A stretch of 64,000 nucleotides of DNA, from contig JADDOH010004000.1 of assembly GCA_016648135.1 (NCBI GenBank), forward strand, positions 1-64,000, written 5' to 3'. The stretch's first letter is position 1. Each line of letters starts with the position of its first letter. The DNA comes from Agrypnia vestita (Eukaryota > Arthropoda > Insecta > Trichoptera > Phryganeidae). Below are positions 22,250 through 34,290 of the stretch, in pieces. The notes beneath the pieces were generated by a model. The model saw only the letters and a program-made list of their open reading frames with translations, was not told the DNA's origin and ran no database searches. The translations under genes and the position numbers were made by a program.

Positions 22250-22640
22250 CCTATAATTATGTCATCATCATCACGCTTGGCTCTACAACCCCTCTCCTCA
22301 AGGGTCTTCCTCCACTCATCTCGGTTTTGTGCCAGCTCTCTCCAGTTCAGAAGTTCCAAGGCAGATATTTCTTCGAGGACGCTGTCGCTTCATCTTAATT
22401 TTGGCCTTACTAAGCTCCTTCGCCCTATCGGTCATAGCATGGACTTTGGTGCTTGATGCTCGGTCATTTTCTCCACATGACCCAGCCACCGAAGTCTTCC
22501 CAGTTTTATAAATTTGGTGACGGTTAGCTTTAGAGTATAGAGCTCAATGGCTGCGCCAAAGTCCATTTTCTAAAACCGGTCCAAAGATACGCCTCAAAAA
22601 CCTCATTTCGAAAACGCCCAGTGCTCGCTCATTCCTTATT
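22250..22640 (-). pseudogene. LINE ORF2 C-terminal relic
   Basis: The minus strand gives, in three frames, NERALGVFEMRFLRRIFGPV, then TKFIKLGRLRWLGHVEKM, then LNWRELAQNRDEWRKTLEER and a run of aspartates just before the end. This order (ERALGVFE..LRRI.GP, LRWLGH, A.DR..WR, DDD tail) is the end of ORF2 in a common insect LINE type. Two frameshifts and an in-frame stop separate the parts. The reverse transcriptase core is absent. Confidence 0.7.
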
Positions 22641-23121
22641 ACGAATCAATCTAATAATAAAAAAGAGTATATAGGGAGGTATAATACTCAGTTCCTACAA
22701 AACTCCGAGTAAAAGTCACTTTTACCTATATTATATTTGTGCCAGCAAAATACGGATAATATATCTATTGAGTTATGTACTCTGGTTTATCTTGTATTTC
22801 CTCATTTCATTACGTCTTCGATTTCTGTGTTTATTTATTTTTTTGCAAATAACATTTACAGTATTCTCATACTTCGATACATGTCTGCAGTAAAATATCA
22901 ATATTTTTTACAAAAAATGCTGATAGTGAAAAACATGACTTTTACATTACTTAACTGTGAATGATTCCACACTTGACGACCATTCTGTTTAACGATGACT
23001 TGACGAATGATCATCAATTGATAACTGTTTCTATTTTACTAAAATAATTGTGTTTTCGCAGGTACTGTCAAAAAAGGTAGCACGTCCTAAAATCGACCAT
23101 AAAACATTTAATACACGGAGT

Positions 23122-23824
23122 TACAGGGTGCCTCGTTGCTTCTTATACAAGCAAATACTTCTAGGGGAAATCCGCTTTATTCAATTTTGAATAGAAAATA
23201 TTCTTGACAGTTTGGGTGAAATATCGACAGTTACGGAGATAAGCGACATCACACATTACATTTAAAAAAATATATTTCTGACAAATTTTCTGTAAAACGT
23301 AAAATATCTTGGATGGATAATGGTAAAAATATGATTATGATTATTAATGGATAATGATAATGGTAACACTAAGAATACATTCGCTTTAATGCAAATCAAA
23401 TAAAAAGACCAAAAAAATAATTTAAATTATTATTCAGGTTTTTTTTTATCCATATTTTATTTGACTTTTATCAAAGCGAACGAATTTTTAATATTCCATA
23501 TAAGTTACTGTATTGATAGTCCAACATTTTACAAAAAATGGCTAGAAATGTAGAAAAAATGCAATGTAAAAAAAATAAATTTTTTCAATGTGACCATTTT
23601 ATTCGACTTGTAATAAAGCGAATGAATTATTTATAAACAATGTGATACTTTAACAATAGTTCAACTTTTTGCAAAAAATAAATCGGAAAAATCGAAAATG
23701 CAAATTTTGATATCGTACATCTCCATAATTATTGATATTAGGTCATGGTTGCTTGAACATTTTCGACTCATTATCAAGGCAGGCACCTGTAAAGTTTTTG
23801 CTACAAGCTATAAATCACCCTATA
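23122..23824. mobile_element. Foldback family TACAGGG, complete copy with long arms
   Basis: The element begins TACAGGGTG and ends CACCCTATA. Both arms contain the family core (CAGTTACGGAGATAAGCGAC on the left; ACATCTCCATAATTATTGAT and GGTCATGGTTGCTTGAAC on the right). The middle holds further partial copies of TTTTACAAAAAAT..GAAA and TCAAAGCGAACGAATT..AAC segments. There is no coding frame. Confidence 0.65.
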
Positions 23825-24156
23825 TAGTTAAAGGATTTTCCAAATGAAAAGAATTCATCTAATTTGAACAATTTTAAATTTGATAGTTTCTCATGATAGG
23901 TTAATAGAAGATGTGGGGTACTTATTTAAAAATGCATAAACTTAAAAAAATGCACCACTCTTATGAAATTATTTTATATCTGAAAAAAATATTTAATATC
24001 TAAAAAAGTTTAGTTAGACGAGTTGATTGCAGCGATGTCAAATAGCCATAGTGTAGGTTCTACTCGCAATCGCTGCGTCGGATAACCGTGCGATCGGCGT
24101 GATCATAATGATGTTCTGCTGCGTGGCACAATATTTATCAAACATCATGGATGCAG

Positions 24157-24620
24157 TAGCGAAGGGAAAAACTTCATTTCAAAATGAAGACTACAACACA
24201 CACACGTTCACCAGTTTGAAGACTACAAAGTGTACACTACAATTGTAGTAAAAACTACTTGAAGTGAAGTAATTGTAGTACTACGAAATGAAGTGAAGTA
24301 AATGAAGTTTCCAGAGATTTCTCCGTTTAGCTACATCAACTAGCCAAAAATTTCTTCATATATCTATATCAACTTTCCAAAAATTTCACGCAAAAAGTAC
24401 ACTATTTAAAATGTGTTTCTCATACTTTCGATAACTTTGAAGTGTATGTACTTTGTAGTGTTCGCTTTGAAATGAAGTGTACTATTTGAAGTTTATACTT
24501 TCAATAACTTTGGTGTTTGTAGTTTGTAGTGTGCACTACACATCAAAATGTGCGAAGTGTGCACTTCAATGTAGTGTAGTACTACATTGTAGTAGTGAGT
24601 ACAGAGCGGACCCATCACTA
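24157..24620 (-). mobile_element. hAT-type MITE, copy 2
   Basis: On the plus strand it runs from TAGCGAAGGG to CCCATCACTA and is flanked on both sides by GGATGCAG (24149-24156 and 24621-24628), a perfect 8-bp target duplication. It is the reverse complement of the copy at 4508-5026, shorter mainly because the internal TAGTACTACA tandem array is smaller. Non-coding. Confidence 0.9.
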
Positions 24621-25439
24621 GGATGCAGTGTGTGCTGCGTATCGCGATTGGCAAGATGTGTGATTATCAATTCCGTAACTAAATTTCGTTTCATTTGTCG
24701 GTTTTCAATGATTCATAAGACCTCCGTTGTATCCAATAATTGTTTTCAATATCGCAGTATTAAAAATATTTTTTCATCTATTTTAAACGGCCACAGCGGA
24801 ATGTTTGATAAAACATTGCAAAAATATTTTAAAAAGGCATTTACATAAGACGAGGGTATCTAAAAATAGAACAAATTTTTCATTATCTTCCACGCTTAGG
24901 TACTACTTAGATAGGCCAAGAATGTGTGGTATTTTAGGGTAAAGACTTGAAAAGTTATTGAGTAATGAATATATTATTTCCGTTCTTAAAACTAACACAA
25001 TTGTGCATATCTTATTTCAAACTTAAGTCTAATCTGATTTTTTGATTTATTTGGTTTGATTTAACGAAACAAAATGAATTTTCCAATTAATAAATACACA
25101 TAGTATGTAATGAGTTCGTTTTCGTTTTTGGATACGTTACAATATAATTTAAAAATAACTGCATCGACCTAATATAAGCAATTAATTTGAATTCTTCTTG
25201 TTCATTCGGCACAAAAATAATTCATATTATGAGAAAAAATATTTGAATTTGTTCGAAAAATATTGCTGCGTGTTTTATATAAGGTGTCTTAATCAAAATA
25301 TGTTTTGATGGAGAACAATTACCGTGGATATTATATTTCCAATCGGAAAACGAACATTTCTAATTACAGGATCGTTAAACTGTCAATATTTAGTCAATAG
25401 TTAAATGTGTCGCAGATAAATTTGTTTTTTTCTTATATA

Positions 25440-25610
25440 TCCTGTCACATACTGTAAAATTGTACAGAGATGAACAAAACCCCTTCTCTATGCGAGGGGA
25501 TAGGGTCAGAGCGGAAGTACGTCCCCCCTTGCGTATATTTAAGACACATTTATATTGCAGTAAAAGTATTTATTCTTGCATAATTAAATCGCATACAACA
25601 ATTATTACAA
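25440..25610 (+). repeat. Dispersed repeat shared with 40590-40745
   Basis: AAATTGTACAGAG.TGAAC, AAACCCCTT and GCGAGGGGAT.GGGTCA are shared between the two sites, as are the GCGGAAG..GTCCCC block and a following ..GTATTTA..ACACATTT.TA stretch. No ends or coding frame could be set. Confidence 0.6.
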
Positions 25611-26099
25611 AAGATTTTTTTTAAATTTCACATATATATTTTAGGTGTTACCTTCTAACATCTAATAAAGCCACCAACACAAGATATTTACAATTTTAAA
25701 ATTGATGACAAAAATAACTGTACGGATAAGTTTATTCTGTCTTATTCGGTGACACTTTGTAAAAATTAGACCGGCCATGTGAATATCAAAACAAACAGCA
25801 TATCATTTAATCGGTAAGTATAAAATTAGGTAACGAACCCTATTATTAATTATTTATATTGTTAAAGTTTGTTATATGCGGCAAATCGGCAAACATAAAT
25901 ATCTCTGTAGCGTAGATGTGTGGTGCATCATAATATTATCTATGGATACATCTCTACAGAGATATATATATTGCCACGATCAACGCTAATGATGTGACGC
26001 TAATACGCTTAAATACCGACTATCGACATTTCGCATTTATTTATTTTTAATATTTTTACGTTTTGTTGAAAAAGCGACATTGGAAACCGTTGTAAAAAA

Positions 26100-26242
26100 G
26101 GTTCTATTTATATTACTTACATGATCCGTGGGACCAACCGATAGGACGAGCAGAGTGCAGGTCGCGCACGCTTGTGGCCGAGCCACACTCAAGGGGACAA
26201 AGAGCCGCACGCGTCTTGCGAGCCGCGGTTTGCCGACCACTG
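26100..26242 (-). mobile_element. hAT-like element terminus (fragment)
   Basis: The minus strand starts CAGTGGTCGGCAAACCGCGG and continues with a GC-rich CTCGCAAGACGCGTGCGGC stretch. This is a widespread hAT terminal pattern (CAGNGGTCGGCAA..GCGGCTCGC). Only one end is visible; no second TIR was found nearby, so no TSD can be tested. Confidence 0.5.
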
Positions 26243-26471
26243 TTCTAGACCGAAGTAAAGATTATTCTATTAAAAAGAAGTGAAATTTCCCCATTATAAA
26301 AAGGTCAAACTAAATACTCGCGTAAATAAGTCACGCTTTATCATAAGAATACATCTTTAGACACCAAATTAATAAAATACCATATTGTAAAAATCGTAAA
26401 TCGTAAAAAAATATGTTTCGTTTACTAAGGGATTTAATCGTGCAAAAATAAATACGTAAACCGCAGTGTAC

Positions 26472-26875
26472 AAGGCATTTGGAAAAAATTAATAAGCTCG
26501 CAGGACTATATTCCTGCCTTGATTATGAGTCAAAAATTTTGAAGCAACCATGAGCTAATTACCTAGTATCAATAGTTATGGAGACATGCGACATCAACTT
26601 TTTTTAATGACTTATTTTTTTTTAAACGTTGAACTGTCATTAGAGTAACTTATATCGAATATCATAAATACGTTCCCTTTAATACAATTCAAATAATAAT
26701 TAAAAAAAAACAATAAAAACCTCCGAATTTCTGCAAGGGTTTTTAACATTTTATTTAATTTGTATCGAAATGAATGAATTTTTCGTAATCGATATAAGTT
26801 ACTGTAATGATAGATCAACGTTTTGTTAAAAATAAGTCAGAAATATTGAAAAAATTCAAACTTTGATGTCCTTAC
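26472..26875. mobile_element. Foldback family TACAGGG, right end truncated
   Basis: The left arm (ATTCCTGCCTTGATTATGAG, TAGTATCAATAGTTATGGAG) is followed by an AT-rich centre and a mirrored right arm (TCGATATAAGTTACTGTAAT, CAACGTTTTGTTAAAAATAAG) that stops abruptly after CTTTGATGTCC at 26870. Confidence 0.65.
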
Positions 26876-27282
26876 GAAATATGCGAGTTCATTCTTCCGA
26901 CTTGATTCAATCCCCTATCCTAAAGAAGGGATTTACTTCATATCTGTCCAATTTTAAACTTTTTTATAGTTTAAAAAGAAAATGAGAAACAATTATCTAC
27001 TTTCTTAGGTTTACAAAAAATATATTTTCCTCGTTTAATTTACGCTTTGTTATTTAATTACGTGAATTTTCTGCCAGTGTCATTTAATCATGTAACCCTG
27101 AAGGGTATAAATTATATTATGTATCTACGTCTGTACCATCAACGTCAGTCACAAAGTGCGTAATAACAATAACTGAATAATTATAAAGTTAAATGAAAAG
27201 TAATTGACAGCGAACAAATTATCAGTCGACCTACACCCCCAATAAATCAAAACCGCTTTTGACATCTCATTAAAGGAGACCC

Positions 27283-27588
27283 CTTTTGCCGACTTGTGTA
27301 TATTTCGGAATACACAATAGCGGAGCATCGGTTCCTCCGCTCGCCTCGCGCCTGAAGCCGGGCAATCCTCGGTGGCTCATTCGGCTCCGGCGCGCGAGAC
27401 GGCTCGGTCGCGTCGCGTGCTCACGGCTGCTGCGCTGCGCTCGGGATGCAACTCTTAAGATTTGCGATCTTTTTTTCCCTTCAAACTTTTTCCAATTAGT
27501 ATTACATTTCCTCCCCCGCAGTGCGGACTGCGCTGTGCTTAACAAGCAAACTTTCGGAGGATTTTTCGAACTTCGAGCGGAAAAAGTG
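27283..27588 (+). promoter_or_regulatory. CpG-rich block with consensus 5' splice site: candidate host first exon
   Basis: About 300 bp is markedly GC-rich and CpG-rich within AT-rich DNA and ends in AAAAAGTG followed by GTGAGT, with the donor GT at 27589-27590. A 113-codon frame is open on the plus strand across it (27286-27627), and the opposite strand is also open, as expected for GC-rich sequence, so coding is not proved. A 5' untranslated first exon with its promoter is the simplest reading. No TATA box stands out. The downstream exon, if any, lies outside what I can link. Confidence 0.35.
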
Positions 27589-28246
27589 GTGAGTTTACTT
27601 TTTACGTTATTTGTGGCGTTTTATTAATTGTTAATTATCACCGTGTACCTGCGGCACATGGACAAGTTTCTCACCGCTGAATAATTTAGTGTGAACAATT
27701 TACCCGCTTCGTTATTTTCGATACGCCATGTGATTCTGTCAAAATGTTACCTTTCTATTCGTTGTTATTGTGTTCTGCTACATAAACAACTGTAGCTGTC
27801 TTCGCAATATTATTTTGTTTATATTACCGAGACTTCAAATGTAATCTGCTTCCATGTCAACTGAGGAAGAAGGATCTACATAATTGCGTGTTCCCTAACA
27901 AATGTAAAACGAGACAGTGTGTAAGAATTCTATGTTTGTGTGCAGTGTAACGTTGTTTAACAATACATTGTTAAGAATTCCTAAATGTGTTGTTGGATTT
28001 GTTTTTTTTTAAATTATTGTGTAAAATATTGCAAATTTTATTTATGTTAGATGTATTATTAACTCGAATACTTTTTATAGAGAAAATTATTATGTTTTAT
28101 TATTGTCCACAAAAATCATTAACAAGAAGAAATCCTGGCTATTTCTCACTTAGGCTAGGCCGATTCTAGAGACCACCTCACATTTTAATGTATTTTAAGA
28201 TAAAGTACTTTAAACGGTATAAGAGCACGATTAATAGAGGCTACTG

Positions 28247-28658
28247 TTACCAATGTTAAAGTTGCATCAATTTTGTTAATTTTTTTCCCTAGCGTAATAA
28301 AAGGTTCTGATTTTGTCGCAAGCAAGTTTAAAAGCAGTTATTTTATGTTTAAAAATGATACATTTTTGACACTTTACACCATAGATGCCCATATAAATTA
28401 TATGTTTTTGCTGTTTTATTCATGGAAAATCAGCCTTTTCCATTATTAATCATTGAATAATTGTCTATAGTTCGCGTATCGTATAGATAAAATGGCTGAT
28501 CTGTCAAACTTACTAAGGAAATCATTACGATTTTTAAATTGGAATAACTGCTTTTAAACTTGCTTGCGACAAAATTTTTATATCATTTTGTAATCAGGAC
28601 TCTTTATTACGCTAGGGAATTTTTTTTTACAAAATTGATGCAACTTTAACATTGGTAA
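28247..28658. mobile_element. Long-armed foldback MITE, 412 bp
   Basis: TTACCAATGTTAAAGTTGCA at the left is repeated in reverse complement at the right end. The arms go on pairing through TCAATTTTGT, CCCTAGCGTAATAAA and GTCGCAAGCAAGTTTAAAAG, over roughly 100-130 bp each with a small internal insertion in the right arm. The loop is AT-rich and non-coding. Target duplication is not clear. Confidence 0.8.
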
Positions 28659-28659
28659 A

Positions 28660-30230
28660 AAATTCCGTAATATAAACCCTGTAAACTAAATCACTATAAG
28701 AAACATAAGTAATATCAACAGCTAAAAAAAAACAATATAAAATAAACAATTTAAAAGAAACAGTATAAATAAACAAACGAAAATTTAAGTACATTAGAAA
28801 CCAAACATACTTACATAGAATAAATATTAAAATAAACAAATGAAGTAAATAAAATGAACAGTATAAAAACATAGGACAAATAAATAAAAAAAGGCTTAGA
28901 TAAAAAATAAATTATAAACTATAAATATTATTGAAAATATTAAATACACTTATAATAATGTTTATCGCAAACACATTGAGGTTATTTATTTATAATGATT
29001 TTTCTTATATGCATAACGAAATGAGTTTATATATTTAACCTATAGGTTTCAATATTTTTTGATATTAAATCTATACATTTTTCAAACAATCAGACAGTAA
29101 ATTTAAGTATTAATTTATTATTATATTAAAAAAAATTCTCAGCAAAAGATAAAAATGTTGTGTTTAGGAATAGATATAGGTTTTTTATCATCCCGATAAA
29201 AGAAATAATTCTTTCTGAAACCGATTGATTTAATTTATAAACTCAAGTAGTAATATAAACAAAGTTCATTACATAGTAACTTGATAAAATAAATTATGTG
29301 TGAGCTATGCTATACGACAGTGAGATATTGTTTTAATAATATTTTTTAATGTAAAAGACTTACATATAATGATTTCTTAAATATTTTTATCCATTAAATA
29401 CTTTCAAATTGAATTAAAAGCTCATATTAAAATGATTCCTAAAATCGTTTATAATATATACATGAATAAATATAGTAAGATACTGTTCTTAGATGATAAA
29501 AATTTTCACACATTTGAATATTACAGTGTCGGATTCTTCCTCGTTTATGATACCATATCTCAAAGTAACAACCCATTATCAGAAGATTCCAGAAATTGCA
29601 ATAATGGCGCCTTTTGCCCGTTATGTATATATTTATTCGGGGTTCCCGCCACGAAACTGCGGCTAAATTGCTCAGTAAAATATTATGACTATTTATATTA
29701 CTAGTATCTATTTTGAATTGAATTATTATCAAAAACCCCTTCAACTTTACGTTTATAATAAATCGATAATTTGGTGTAATTTGCGGATATGATTGAACTG
29801 CATACATGATACTCTGTCATATTCGTTTCGCCTTTTATAGCGTTATTATCGTTAACGTATCAGCATCGTAGTTTCGAAAAAATCTTAAATCTCGAAAGAA
29901 AATAAAGATAATATTATTTTTTATATTTAGTTTACATATGCCGCGAAAATTTAATAAGCGAAATAAAGACAATATCTTGAAAAATAAAGGGATTCCATTG
30001 GATTAAATGAGAAAATACCTGCATCCTCATGTAATTATATTCATATAAATCTATTTGTTAACAATACGTGAAGTGCAATCCTTGTTATTATGCAAAAAAT
30101 ATAAAATATTAATAAAAAGATACGCGTAACGTCCTTTTTGATAGATACCTACCAACTTTATGAAAAAAAATGCAAAATGATATTGAGAATGCCATAAATA
30201 TTAATACTACCTTTTTACTAAAAATATATA
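28660..30230. other. No gene seen
   Basis: Very AT-rich. Open frames of 81-122 codons on both strands are low-complexity (mainly I, Y, F, N, K) and overlap one another, so I do not call them. Confidence 0.45.
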
Positions 30231-30236
30231 ATTGTA

Positions 30237-31608
30237 TTATTTATTACAATATTGTGTATATTTTTTTAGTAATTGGATGACATATTGTTCCATTGTAAAA
30301 TTTTGCATTATAACCATGTGAACACCTTTTACGGAAGTTATCTTATGTGTTATAATTTTAATGCTGTCATTAAATACATCGACATGATTGCTCAGTTCCT
30401 TTAAAAGTTGCATACTACACGTTATGGTGTTCCTATTTATCCATTCTGCCTTTTGGGAAATGGAATAATGCTTGAACACGAATACGCAAATAGTTACGGT
30501 AGGTACGAATAGGCCATGATTCTCTAGTAAGTTCAGAGTATCAATCACGTTGATTTTGATCTCTAATATCACTAGGTCTTCCTGCGTTCGCGATTCGAGC
30601 TTGCGATAATTGTATAACATGAATGTCGCATGTCCTGTTCGCAGGGTTATTTGGAAAACATTAATAACCTCGCAAGACTATACTCCTGCCTCGATTATGA
30701 GTCGAAAATATTCAAGCAGCCATGACCGAATATATAATAGAGATATGCTACATCAAAGTTTGCATTTTGTTTTCAATATTTCTGACTTAGTTTTTGTAAA
30801 ACGTTGAACTATCATTATAGTAACTTATATCGATTATGAACAATTTATTCATTTTAATACAAGTTAAATAAACACCTTGCAGAAATTCGATTTGTTTTTT
30901 TTTGTGTTTATTTATTTTTCGTTCTTTTTGCAAAAATTTATGCCATTTAACATTTCTAATATGGGAACAATTTATTTTACCAACTCTATGAGAGTCAGAA
31001 GACTCGTGTATAGAGAAGGAGTATTACAGGTACCTACAAGGTATAAATATGCATTTTAAAACAGTTTCATGATTATATTATGTGTCTAGTAGGTATTTGT
31101 ATAGATACATTTTTTTTTTCAATTTTAAATTTTTTCTGATCTGTTATTTTTCTGATCGTTTGTGGGAGATTATTAAAGAATTTAATACCAAGAAAACTAA
31201 AATGATTTTGGGTTGTGGTAAAATTATTATTGCGAGGTTTTTATTATTCAATTTAATTTGTATTAAAAGAAATTAATTTGTCATATTCGATATAAGTTAC
31301 TGAATATAGTCCAACATTTTACAAAAAATACGTCAGAAATAGTAAAAATGCAAACTTAGATGTCGCATATCTCCATAACTATTAATATTTGGTCATGGTC
31401 AACATTTTCGACTCATAATTAAAGCAAGAATATAGTCCCGCACGGTTATTAATGTTTTCCAAATAACCCATTGATAACGCAAAAACTTATTTTGAATCTC
31501 AATCATTTCATCTATTTATTTTGGTATGGGCTCCCAAACTGCCATTCCATATTTCACTTTCGATCGGTTTACGAATTTATGCATTTGCTTGTTGTATTTC
31601 CCAATCTT
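30237..31608 (-). pseudogene. LINE ORF2 C-terminal half, interrupted by a foldback element
   Basis: The minus strand from 31600 reads YNKQMHKFVNRSKVKYGMAV, then IQNKFLRYQ; after the foldback insertion (30642-31472) it continues with LYNYRKLESRTQEDLVIL, LLENHGLFVPT and HVDVFNDSIK, to a stop at 30237. The order (LVRSKLEYG.VVW, IQ.KFLRY, DRR..L, LL..I.F.VP, N....DIFND) is the region C-terminal to the reverse transcriptase in Jockey/CR1-like LINEs. There is an in-frame stop in the first part. The catalytic domain is missing because another element starts at about 31611. If the foldback element is removed near its inferred ends, the two parts lie in the same frame. Confidence 0.65.
30642..31472. 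mobile_element. Foldback family TACAGGG, complete copy inside a LINE
   Basis: The left end CAGGGTTATTTGGAAAACAT and the reverse complement of the right end (GGGTTATTTGGAAAACATT) match, and the arms continue with ACCTCGCAAGACTATACTCC-type sequence, AGTCGAAAATATTC, GGTCATGG and ATCTCCATAACTATTAATAT. The centre holds about 330 bp of unrelated T-rich sequence. Exact borders are uncertain by 2-3 bp. It splits the LINE relic around it, so it is the younger of the two. Confidence 0.75.
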
Positions 31609-31610
31609 AA

Positions 31611-32124
31611 TATAATAATTTCGTTGTCTGTCAGTCCGTAACGTCCGTAACTTGCTAGAATTGAGCTGGAATAACAGCATTAGATCGCGACAAATGATCA
31701 GCTCGCAACACGCAATGCTCAGGCAACACCCAAAGGTCGCCCACCAAATTACCGTGAGTTTTCACGGGCGAACGGCTTGTAACGCTTGCAAAGTTGTTTT
31801 TTATAAATTTAAAATATTGACCATTGTCATTATTGTTTTAGATTAACGTTAGCTATTGTTATCTTGACTAGCCCTACACCCGTAAAAATTCACAGATGTG
31901 GCGTAATTTAATGGTTTGCGTCTTAGATAAACCCTGTTCTCACAATGTGTATATTTTTTATGGTCCAGGGAGAAGCGATGGTGACTGTGACGTTTTCTTA
32001 CCGCGTTACCGTCCACGCGTCCGAGGTTCGAGTCTTTCTCCAAACATGTAATTTCATTTTTAGCCGTGAATTGCAGGAAGTTACGGACAGAGGACAGAGA
32101 CAGACAACAAAATTAATATATTTA
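31611..32124. mobile_element. TIR-like element with internal tRNA-like segment, copy 2
   Basis: The left end TAATTTCGTTGTCTGTCAG with CGTAACTTGCTAGAATT and the right end AGGAAGTTACGGACAG.. CAGACAACAAAATTAATA are imperfect inverted repeats and match the 2781-3757 copy. Internally it has TTTTCACGGGCGAACGG and a B-box-like GAGGTTCGAGTCTTTCTCC near 32022. About half the length of copy 1. It cuts off the LINE at 31600. Confidence 0.6.
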
Positions 32125-32129
32125 GAATG

Positions 32130-33320
32130 TAGCATTTTTTAAGATATTGAACGCACATTACCGAACGAAGGAAGACCGCATGTTATGGGTGGATAATAAT
32201 TATCATCCTAAACAAATCACTAAAATGCAGTATTGTGCATTGTGCATTGTAAATTCCTTAAAAATCAAATAAATAAATACTTTTAGTTTCGAATTTAGTT
32301 AATATTATGTTTTGTCTGTATTATTTAATTAGGTACGACGCAATAGTGATCACTCAATTAGGCAATAAAATGAAAAATGTAAAACGATCAACTCGTTTAA
32401 TAATTGATTTGCTCGTTTAATAATTGCTCGTTTAATAATTGATTTGCATATAAAAAGTTTCAAAATCCAAATTGAAATGATTTTTACTACCGAGCTGACA
32501 TTTTCGTAATCTCAATATAAATTTTAAAAAATACTATCATTTTTTTGTCAGTTATAATATCTCTAAAAATGAACATAAACTATTGAAATATATTCAATAA
32601 AAAGTTTAAAATAATATTTTCAGTGCTGGGTTGGGGGTTGTTTTATTTTTACATTGGGGATTGGATTTTTTCAGCTGTGAAAAACATATTCCCCGAATGT
32701 TATAGAAGTTACGCGAAGTACTGCCTGCTATATCCCTCAGAATATTTATTGAGAAAAATACACGTTCACGTGCTGCAAATCTTCCTACAATTTTTCACCC
32801 GGGAATGATTTGCGCGATGACTCTCTACTTTTCCTAAATATAATTTTAAATATACGCTTGGAACATGTGCGTATAAATGTATTTTGTACAGTGAACGCCT
32901 GTGTCACCACCATTTTATAAGTAACTATATATATTTTCTTGACGATATCGTAAACCCACAGAGCACATTAACCAATTATTTAGTTACTTATTTTTAATGA
33001 ATTAGGAAAACATACAGAAAAATCAAATCAACGATAGAATATTTGAGTCGTATATTTGCAAACTCCACACAAAAGCAATTTACAGCAGGTTAAGTGATTA
33101 GGTAAAGTAATACCTTATTGTGTGAGATGTTATTACCTGCACTGTTAGTTTTTCTAGAGAGTTTGTTTATATTTATGTACAAATGTTTTAATGTAAATTC
33201 TATACTTTCGGTACTTTGAAAGTTTCATAAAAAAACTATCCGTAAATCAACAGCTAATCCTAATCCCACAAATGCCATAAATAGCACAAGCATCTTTCTT
33301 CCTGGGTTTCAAAACGTGGG
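32130..33320. other. No gene seen
   Basis: AT-rich. The only frame above 60 codons (32623-32808) has no recognisable motif. Confidence 0.45.
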
Positions 33321-33329
33321 ATTGGTTTG

Positions 33330-34290
33330 CAGCAAAGCACATATCCTTCTCCATTCTGCTCGGTCTCCGGCGATGCTCTTCAGCTCTGTGTAGGAGGCAC
33401 AATTCATATCTTGGCACACTTGCTCAAGATATTCACGGCGAGGGAGTCCTCTGGCAATCTTTCCCTCTACCATTCCCTCCAGTATAGTTTTGAGCAGATT
33501 TTCATGGCGTTAAATATGCCCCATCCATTTTGCACGCCTTTTCGAGATGGCATTCATCATGTACCTGGTTTCATTGATCCTGCTGAGAACCTCTTCATTC
33601 GTAATGTGGTCTTTCCAGGAAATTCCTAGGGCTCGTTTGTAGGTCCACACAATGCACCATGTCTCACATCCATACAACAAAATAATCCACACGTAAGTTT
33701 TTATTAATTGCTTGCGGAGCTTTAGGTTTATATTATTGGATTCGAAAATCTTTGATTTTTTGTTAAACGTAAGTTTTGCTTGGTGGATGCGACTGTCAAC
33801 CTTCCTTTTTGTACGGCCATCCCACGTGATTTTACTCCCAAGATAGACAAACTCTTTTGCAGCTCCTGACATTAGTATGTTCATTTGTTGTACGTCTCTG
33901 CCTACGGTTATCAATTTTTTTATCCTCGTTTATTCTCCTGAACTTAGTATTTAGGATATTCACCATAGTTTCCAATGCCTGTTTTAGTTCATCTTCGGTT
34001 TTTGCGATTAGAGCAATGTCGTCTGCAAACCTTATCATATCAATTTTGGCCGTGGAATTCTAATGCCTCTTCTGTGGCCCATTTCTTCTCTTACTTCGTC
34101 TATCGCACTTTTAATATACCCATTAAAAACCACTGGAGAGAGAGAGCAGCCTTGTCTCACACCTTGTCTTATATCCGCTTCTTTTTTGGCATTTCCACGC
34201 CTGAATATTGCGACTTAGTTTTTATACAGAGCTTGTATGATTCGTCTATCCTATATTTTATACCAACAAGCATAGTTCTCTGTATTAGAA
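33330..34290 (-). pseudogene. LINE reverse transcriptase, C-terminal half
   Basis: On the minus strand the order is DIRQGVRQGCSLSPVVFN (reverse-transcriptase motif 4, near 34155), MIRFADDIALIAK (motif 5, from 34038), then YLGSKITWDGR, IKTYVWIILLYGCETW, ISWKDHITNEEVL and RRAKWMGHI. After a stop, RHENLLKTILEGMVEGK and a CRYTELKSIAGDRAEWRR-like end follow. This is the standard order in RTE/Jockey-type insect LINEs. There are a frameshift between motifs 4 and 5, another after the FADD block, a short deletion between CETW and the ISW block, and a stop after GHI. It is 5' truncated at about 34290, as LINE copies usually are. Confidence 0.8.

Noticed and set aside
26037..26240. 67-codon minus-strand frame MVGKPRLARRVRLF..
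   Set aside because: It is the translation of a hAT-like terminal sequence (CAGTGGTCGGCAAAC..), which is non-coding in such elements.
27270..27627. Protein-coding genes on both strands of the CpG-rich block
   Set aside because: GC-rich DNA lacks stop codons by chance; arginine-rich translation on both strands with no motif. I keep only the exon/promoter hypothesis.
29432..29807. Open frames of 90 and 122 codons on opposite strands
   Set aside because: Low-complexity I/Y/F/N/K-rich translation, mutual overlap, no motif: expected by chance in DNA of this composition.
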